A stretch of DNA of 9,637 bases from positions 1 to 9,637 of the forward strand of contig JADFQF010000026.1 in NCBI GenBank assembly GCA_022561955.1. The letters run 5' to 3'. The notes below the pieces were generated by a model, which was not told the DNA's origin, did not search any database, and saw nothing but the letters and a program-made list of their open reading frames with translations. Both the position numbers and the translations under genes were made by a program. This DNA is from Chloroflexota bacterium (lineage in GTDB: Bacteria; Chloroflexota; Dehalococcoidia; SAR202; UBA11138). Numbering within the stretch: the stretch's first letter is position 1; each line of letters starts with the position of its first letter. Below, piece by piece: positions 6,412 to 9,637 of this stretch.

Positions 6412-7527
6412 ATGCCGCAGAATACGGACGTCGTAATCATTGGCGGTGGAGCCGCCGGCTGCTCAACGGCGTACTTCCTAGCCAAGGCGGGGGTCAAGTC
6501 GATGATCATCGAGCGTGAGGGCATCGGCTCCCAGGCGTCGGGAATGTCCGCCGGCGGCCTCAATCCTCTCCAGGGCGCGGGCATCCCGGGGCCGCTTGCC
6601 CCACTGGCGATGGAGTCCTTCAGAATGCACAAGGAGATGGAGGACGAGCTCATCGAAACGTCGGGGGTGGACTTTCAGCCGCAGATGGTCGCGATGGTCA
6701 AGGTCGCCTTCGAGGAGGCGGAGCTACCGGCGTTGCAAGAGACCCTCGATATCTTCGAAGGGGCAGATGGATTCGCGGCCCACTGGATGGAAAACGAGCA
6801 CCTGTACCGGACGGAGCCTCGTCTGGGCAAGGGCATCCTGCGGGCCCTCTACCACTACGGCAACGCGGCCCTGAACAGCGGCAAATTCACGCTCGCCCTG
6901 GCCAAAGCCGCGGAGTCCATGGGCGCGAGCATCCTCCATGCGGAGGTAAGAGGGCTAAAGACGTCGGGAGGCAGGGTCACGGGAGTAGTCCTGGAGGACG
7001 GCGAGGTAGGGTGCGACGCGGTCGTCGTAGCCTCCGGCCCGTGGACGGGAGAGGCGGAAGGCTGGCTCGGGACGTCGATACCCGTCAGGCCCCTGAAGGG
7101 CGAGATCGTACGCATGGAGCCACCCGCCGGTCCGGTGTTGGCGCACGAGTATTCCACCGGCGACGTCAACCTCTTTCAACGACTGGACGGGATCATCTGG
7201 GTGGGAGCCACCGAGGAGGACCAGGGGTTCGATAAGGAGCCCAGCGAGGCCGGTGAGAGGCGCCTCATGGACGGCGCGATAAAGCTCATGCCGGCCATGG
7301 CTGACGCCAAGAAGCTCATGCATACGGCGTGCTTGCGTCCGGTGACCGCCGACTGGCTGCCGATCATAGGCAAGGCGCCGGGGTGGGACAACGCCTATCT
7401 CGCTACGGGCGCGGGCAAGAAGGGCATACTGATCTCGCCAGGAATCGGTAAGTCGGTCGCCGACCTCATAACGCAGGGCTCCACAGACCTGTCGGTAGAA
7501 CATTTCGGGCTGGAGCGGTTTAGCTAG
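6412..7527 (+). CDS. FAD-dependent oxidoreductase, DAO family
   Basis: 371 residues, usual size for the D-amino-acid oxidase/glycine oxidase/sarcosine oxidase superfamily. The N-terminal Rossmann motif is DVVIIGGGAAGCSTAYFLA with the GxGxxG variant at 11-16 and the ribose-binding acid Glu34 at the end of strand 2. SGMSAGGLNP (43-52) is the segment where the flavin is contacted. VVVASGPWTG (204-213) is the conserved second FAD motif. The C-terminus carries LRPVTADWLPIIGKAP (308-323) and YLATGAGKKGILISPGIGKSVADLI (329-353), typical of this family. It probably oxidises an amine or amino acid; the substrate is unknown and could be delivered by the adjacent MFS transporter. ATG 6412 has GGGAGG (6401-6406) five bases upstream and was preferred to GTG 6406, which overlaps that site. 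The stop is TAG, 12 bases from the stop of the convergent small gene. Confidence 0.88.
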   Translation: MPQNTDVVIIGGGAAGCSTAYFLAKAGVKSMIIEREGIGSQASGMSAGGLNPLQGAGIPGPLAPLAMESFRMHKEMEDELIETSGVDFQPQMVAMVKVAFEEAELPALQETLDIFEGADGFAAHWMENEHLYRTEPRLGKGILRALYHYGNAALNSGKFTLALAKAAESMGASILHAEVRGLKTSGGRVTGVVLEDGEVGCDAVVVASGPWTGEAEGWLGTSIPVRPLKGEIVRMEPPAGPVLAHEYSTGDVNLFQRLDGIIWVGATEEDQGFDKEPSEAGERRLMDGAIKLMPAMADAKKLMHTACLRPVTADWLPIIGKAPGWDNAYLATGAGKKGILISPGIGKSVADLITQGSTDLSVEHFGLERFS

Positions 7528-7545
7528 TTCTCTTATCAGCTAACC
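7517..7545. terminator. Inverted repeat between convergent genes, possible bidirectional terminator
   Basis: GGTTTAGCT (7517-7525) pairs with AGCTAACC (7538-7545) with one bulged T and a 12-base loop. It spans the stop codons of both convergent genes. No T-run follows in either direction, so termination is uncertain. Confidence 0.25.
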
Positions 7546-7701
7546 CCGAGAGAGGACACTCCTGATCCGCTTGCGCAACGGTTCGACCACGCCGTCTCCG
7601 GCTATTTTCGATATCTGGCGGCCGGCACCCAGCAGGCCAATCACTGCGGTCAGCGAGATAAAGCCTATGACGCAGCAGAGCACGACGACAATCGCAGGCA
7701 T
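7540..7701 (-). CDS. Small single-helix membrane protein, 53 aa
   Basis: A short gene. The reading from ATG 7701 is MPAIVVVLCCVIGFISLTAV, then IGLLGAGRQ, then the polar tail ISKIAGDGVVEPLRKRIRSV ending LSRG and TAG. Residues about 3-27 form one strong transmembrane helix containing a Cys-Cys pair (Cys9, Cys10). The tail is basic and so probably cytoplasmic, with the N-terminus outside. The ribosome binding site is excellent (GAGGTGG, 6-7 bases before the ATG). It lies 68 bases after the stop of the rhodanese-CBS gene on the same strand and is likely the last gene of that cluster. I do not recognise a family. The vicinal cysteines in the membrane are suggestive beside a MerT-like protein whose own vicinal pair is recoded, but the function is unknown. 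Confidence 0.65.
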   Translation of the reverse strand: MPAIVVVLCCVIGFISLTAVIGLLGAGRQISKIAGDGVVEPLRKRIRSVLSRG

Positions 7702-7769
7702 TCTTTTCCACCTCAATCGGTTAGTCCCTCGCGGAAATGTGGCAATCCAGCACGGTCGCGGACCGGCTC

Positions 7770-8504
7770 TCAGACGGAACAGACACAGCTCGCTTCATCC
7801 TCTTCCCGGGAGCTCGCGTCGCCATTAAGCGTTCGTTCGACATCGGCCCTGTAAAGGCTTCCGACCAGCCGGCCGTCAGAGGTCGTAACCAACAGGCTTT
7901 CGACGTTGCGGGAGACCATTCGTTGGTATAGAGGCTCCAGGGGCTCGTTCGTACGGACGGTCGTCGGCCCGGCATCCATGATTGCTTCCACAAGCGCATC
8001 CGGGTCCCCGTCCAGCGCTTTGCCAGGTACGCGCCCCAGAACGACTCCGCCGCTCGTTGTTACGATGCACGCGTCTTTACCCGCCTCGCGTGTCTTCCCG
8101 GCGACATTGCCTAGAGAGTCGGTGAGTCCGCAGGTCACGTCATCGTGCCGCGCAACATCACCGGCACGAGGCAGACTCGCCGACCGACCTTCGCGTGGCA
8201 GACCAGCCGCAAACCAGTCTCCCTTACCCGCTTCGTAATCGTACACTCTCGTGAATCCCAACGATTCGAGCCGCCACGCGGCCCTTGGGCTCAAGTCTCA
8301 AGCCGAGTCGTGTCAATACACTATTACGGGCAGCCCTTTTTCCAGGCCGCCGACGCTCTCACTGCCGAGCCGCTTCAGTGGAATGCTCATCGCCCCGGCG
8401 ATGTGCTCATCCTCGTACTCTTGTTGGGGAAGCACCTCCACCAGCTGCGCTTTTTCATCGCGCAACAGTCTTTGGACTTCATCACGCAAAATCGGTATCG
8501 GCAT
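7770..8504 (-). CDS. Rhodanese-CBS protein with two in-frame UGA codons (probable selenoprotein)
   Basis: 244 codons if both internal TGAs (8313-8315, codon 64; 8298-8300, codon 69) are read as selenocysteine (U). Residues 1-106 form a rhodanese domain: [29 protein letters not shown], then [34 protein letters not shown] and [11 protein letters not shown]. In the Cys members that I recall, the active loop reads Y-C-x-D-x-x-C-D-x-SPRAAW, so both TGAs replace cysteines and the first replaces the catalytic one. Residues about 113-228 form a CBS pair ([45 protein letters not shown]). Rhodaneses carry persulfide or perselenide on the catalytic residue; CBS pairs usually sense nucleotides. The frame is otherwise open and conserved on both sides. 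ATG 8504 has AAGGGAG eight bases upstream and was preferred to GTG 8528. The terminal codon is TGA. Standard gene finding would give two fragments. Confidence 0.8.
8268..8284 (-). promoter_or_regulatory. Candidate bacterial SECIS hairpin in the rhodanese gene
   Basis: On the coding (minus) strand GGGCCGC-GUG-GCGGCUC forms a 7-bp stem with one G-U pair and a GUG loop. The loop begins 21 bases after the second UGA and 36 after the first. From established bSECIS rules, a short GC-rich stem whose apical loop opens with G, about 16-37 bases after the UGA, is expected; both distances fit. High GC makes chance hairpins common, so this supports rather than proves the call. Confidence 0.55.
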
Positions 8505-8540
8505 CGTTCCATCTCCCTTCTGAGACACCGTGGACTGCTA

Positions 8541-8559
8541 GACGGATTTATACTCCGTC
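8541..8559. promoter_or_regulatory. Inverted repeat over a -10 box, candidate operator
   Basis: GACGGA (8541-8546) and TCCGTC (8554-8559) are exact reverse complements separated by 7 bases. Those 7 bases hold the minus-strand -10 TATAAA of the rhodanese promoter candidate. A regulator bound here would block that promoter; alternatively it is a 3' hairpin of the upstream MerT-like gene. Confidence 0.4.
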
Positions 8560-8575
8560 GCTACTCTCAATCCAA
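8547..8575 (-). promoter_or_regulatory. Candidate promoter for the rhodanese-CBS gene
   Basis: On the minus strand TTGGAT (8575-8570), a 17-base spacer and TATAAA (8552-8547). Transcription would begin near 8540, about 36 bases before ATG 8504. It lies in the 107-base gap after the MerT-like gene, so the rhodanese may be separately controlled as well as co-transcribed. Confidence 0.45.
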
Positions 8576-8611
8576 TTCTTGACGAAGAAGAAACTATTAT
8601 TTGCTAGGGAG

Positions 8612-8950
8612 TCAGAAGGGCCGCATGCCCAGGACTCCCGCAAACCGAAGGCTCCAGATAGCGACCGCGATTCCGGTCGAAGCCAGCAGCACGACCTTCG
8701 AGCGCCTGGCCCACGTCGACCGCCAGCCGCCACCGTGACTGATTTCAACGTACCAGGCCCTTCCAAGCATCAGAAGCGTCAGCGCTAAAAAGGGCCATGT
8801 GAGCACCCGCAACGCGGGCGCGAGGGCGAGCCCGGCAGAGCTACCTCCGAGGATGCCGAGCAGGCCTGGAATTACTCATCACCACGGCAGCGGCATGAGA
8901 CCGCTCAACATGGCGACGAATGGCTTCTCTACTTGAAGAAACTTCAACAT
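8612..8950 (-). CDS. MerT-like membrane protein with tandem UGA-UGA (probable selenoprotein)
   Basis: 112 codons if the double TGA at 8881-8876 (codons 24-25) is read as selenocysteine. The sequence runs MLKFLQVEKPFVAMLSGLMP, LPW-U-U-VIPGLLGILGG, then LRVLTWPFLALTLLMLGRAW (48-66), EISHGGGWRSTWARRSK (69-85) and VVLLASTGIAVAIWSLRF (86-103). This is the MerT plan: three helices, about 115 residues, and a vicinal metal-binding pair inside TM1 followed by a Gly/Leu-rich half-helix. MerT passes Hg(II) inward through that Cys-Cys pair; here both positions are UGA. ATG 8950 has GGAGG nine bases upstream and lies 23 bases after the GDCCVxC gene, so the two are probably co-transcribed. A second Met is at codon 14. 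The terminal codon is also TGA (8612-8614), followed four codons later by TAA. MerT assignment is by topology and motif, not strong identity. Confidence 0.7.
8830..8861 (-). promoter_or_regulatory. Candidate bacterial SECIS hairpin in the MerT-like gene
   Basis: On the coding strand GCUCGGCA (8861-8854) pairs over 8 bp with UGCCGGGC (8837-8830), one G-U pair included. An inner CCU-CGG-AGG mini-stem (8852-8844) forms the tip. The apical CGG loop begins 27 bases after the second UGA and 30 after the first, within the usual bSECIS distance. The large internal UAGCUC bulge is less standard. Confidence 0.45.
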
Positions 8951-8973
8951 GGTTCCAGTCCTCCAATCTAAGT

Positions 8974-9177
8974 CTAACCTGATGCCTCCACCTGCATGGA
9001 CGGGCACTTGTGATCGGCGTACGAGCAGAAGACGCAGCAGTCTCCTTCCAGAGGTTTGAGCACCTTGTGGCAGCTCGTGCACTCGTAAAAGAACTGACAG
9101 GCGTCCGTCGGCATCTCTGCTTCTTGCTCCGCGCCGCAGCTCGGGCAAGTCAGGTTGGTCATATTTTCTATTGCCAT
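8974..9177 (-). CDS. GDCCVxC-domain Cys-rich protein
   Basis: 67-residue cytoplasmic Cys-rich protein. The order is MAIENMTNLT, then CPSCG (Cys11, Cys14), MPTDACQFFYECTSC (Cys27, Cys33, Cys36), and PLEGDCCVFCSYADHKCP (Cys47, Cys48, Cys51, Cys58). The GDCCVxC signature defines a small family found near mercury-type transport genes; as I recall, some members are selenoproteins, and its database name reflects that. Here all positions are Cys and no in-frame TGA is present. The paired CXXC motifs suggest a zinc ribbon, with the GDCCVFC loop as a metal or redox site. ATG 9177 has AGAGGT nine bases upstream; the longer reading from 9318 crosses a REP-like repeat and was rejected. It is the first gene of the minus-strand cluster and likely the intracellular partner of the MerT-like protein. 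The stop is TAG. Confidence 0.85.
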   Translation of the reverse strand: MAIENMTNLTCPSCGAEQEAEMPTDACQFFYECTSCHKVLKPLEGDCCVFCSYADHKCPSMQVEASG

Positions 9178-9239
9178 ATCGAAATTACCTCTTCTCAGAC
9201 ACTTATGATTAGCGGGACCTGTACGAGAGGTTCGTGTGG

Positions 9240-9268
9240 CTGGATTCCGGCTTTCGCCGGAATGACGG
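9240..9268 (-). repeat. REP-like palindrome, copy 1
   Basis: A 29-bp sequence whose exact reverse complement recurs at 9401-9429. Its core, ATTCCGGC TTTC GCCGGAAT, is a perfect 8-bp hairpin. The sequence is of the widely scattered kind that appears in predicted proteins as VIPAKAGIQ. It lies upstream of the GDCCVxC gene. Confidence 0.8.
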
Positions 9269-9400
9269 ATCCTCTGATGCGCGCATCCCTTGTCCCAGGG
9301 GCATATATCGAGGCACATTGACCATTCGCACCGCTGGGGGAAAAAACCGCAATCCAGAAAGATGTTGAAGTCACCCGAATAACGAGCAAACCCCCAAGAC

Positions 9401-9429
9401 CCGTCATTCCGGCGAAAGCCGGAATCCAG
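9401..9429 (+). repeat. REP-like palindrome, copy 2 (inverted)
   Basis: Exact inverted copy of 9240-9268, separated by 132 bases. The end of this copy and the following bases (9423-9444, AATCCAGA... TGAAGTC) match 9352-9373 at 17 of 22 positions, so a third, decayed partial copy may lie between the two. Confidence 0.8.
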
Positions 9430-9637
9430 AGGGAATGTGAAGTCGGCTTAGACGTGATGGTGGTGGTCGTACGTAAGCCGTAAATCGAATATTTGCCTCA
9501 GGTCGATCCTTCGTTGTAAAGTCATTTACCCCTCTCCGGCGTCTAAATAATTAGCTCATATCGTAAGATGTTGATATTCGCCGAAACGATTCATGATTTG
9601 TTGATATATTGAACCGACTCGGAGCCCTTGAGGTGAA
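9430..9637. other. Gene-free right end, AT-rich
   Basis: No coding frame or RNA gene that I can support. Together with 9178-9400 this makes about 460 bases without a gene. From 9540 it is AT-rich with TTGATA (9571-9576 and 9601-9606) and TATATT (9605-9610), but no correctly spaced promoter pair. The last bases contain GAGGTGAA, which could be the ribosome binding site of a plus-strand gene starting just beyond the edge. Confidence 0.4.

Noticed and set aside
8597..8614. Third UGA of the MerT-like gene (8612-8614) as another selenocysteine
   Set aside because: Read-through would add only five residues before TAA and no conserved feature; it is most simply the real stop.
7770..8950. Reading the two interrupted genes as pseudogenes or sequencing errors
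   Set aside because: All four internal stops are TGA, none TAA or TAG. All fall on expected Cys positions, the frame stays intact and family-like afterwards, and hairpins follow. Four independent errors of this kind are unlikely.
9195..9407. 70-aa minus-strand frame containing VIPAKAGIQ
   Set aside because: It is the translation of the REP-like palindrome and has no independent coding signal.
1..9637. Alternative genetic code with UGA as Trp or Gly
   Set aside because: TGA ends the DUF1330, first MBL and MFS genes at the expected family lengths, and Trp is TGG throughout. The internal TGAs align with Cys, not Trp or Gly.
1..9637. CRISPR array, tRNA, rRNA or tRNA-Sec gene
   Set aside because: No regular spaced repeats and no cloverleaf-like or rRNA sequence were seen by eye.

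Overview
The window is about 60% GC with short intergenic gaps and GAGG-type ribosome binding sites. The protein families (an Mfd fragment, DinB/ClbS-like, DUF1330, a TIGR04076-like protein, MBL hydrolases, a rhodanese-CBS fusion and a GDCCVxC protein) suggest an uncultured bacterium. A Chloroflexota lineage (SAR202 or Dehalococcoidia-like) is my best guess, from family style only. The code is standard: TGA is the ordinary stop of the DUF1330, first MBL and MFS genes.

Left part (1-3061): the 5' end of mfd runs off the left edge on the minus strand. Two small plus-strand genes (DinB-like and DUF1330) follow. A minus-strand lipoprotein with a thioredoxin-like domain comes next. A divergent small Cys-rich TIGR04076-like gene appears to start at TTG 2711. 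Middle part (3156-7527, all plus): a tandem pair of about 80% identical RNase Z-like MBL hydrolases, an MFS transporter, and a DAO-type FAD oxidoreductase.

Right part (7540-9177, all minus) is the most interesting. In transcription order it holds a 67-aa GDCCVxC Cys-rich protein, a 112-codon MerT-like three-helix membrane protein, a 244-codon rhodanese-CBS protein, and an unlisted 53-aa single-helix membrane protein. Both middle genes are broken by in-frame TGA codons that fall exactly where the family has redox or metal-binding cysteines. The MerT-like gene has TGA-TGA at the vicinal Cys-Cys site (8876-8881). The rhodanese has two TGAs spaced CX4C, at the catalytic loop (8313-8315 and 8298-8300). 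Each pair is followed at suitable distance by a hairpin fitting the bacterial SECIS layout. The simplest reading is two adjacent selenoproteins with two selenocysteines each, forming a selenol/thiol-rich module for heavy metal or chalcogen handling. No selA, selB, selC or selD is in the window, so selenocysteine capacity is not shown directly.

The right end (9178-9637) has no gene that I can support. It carries two inverted copies of a 29-bp REP-like palindrome.
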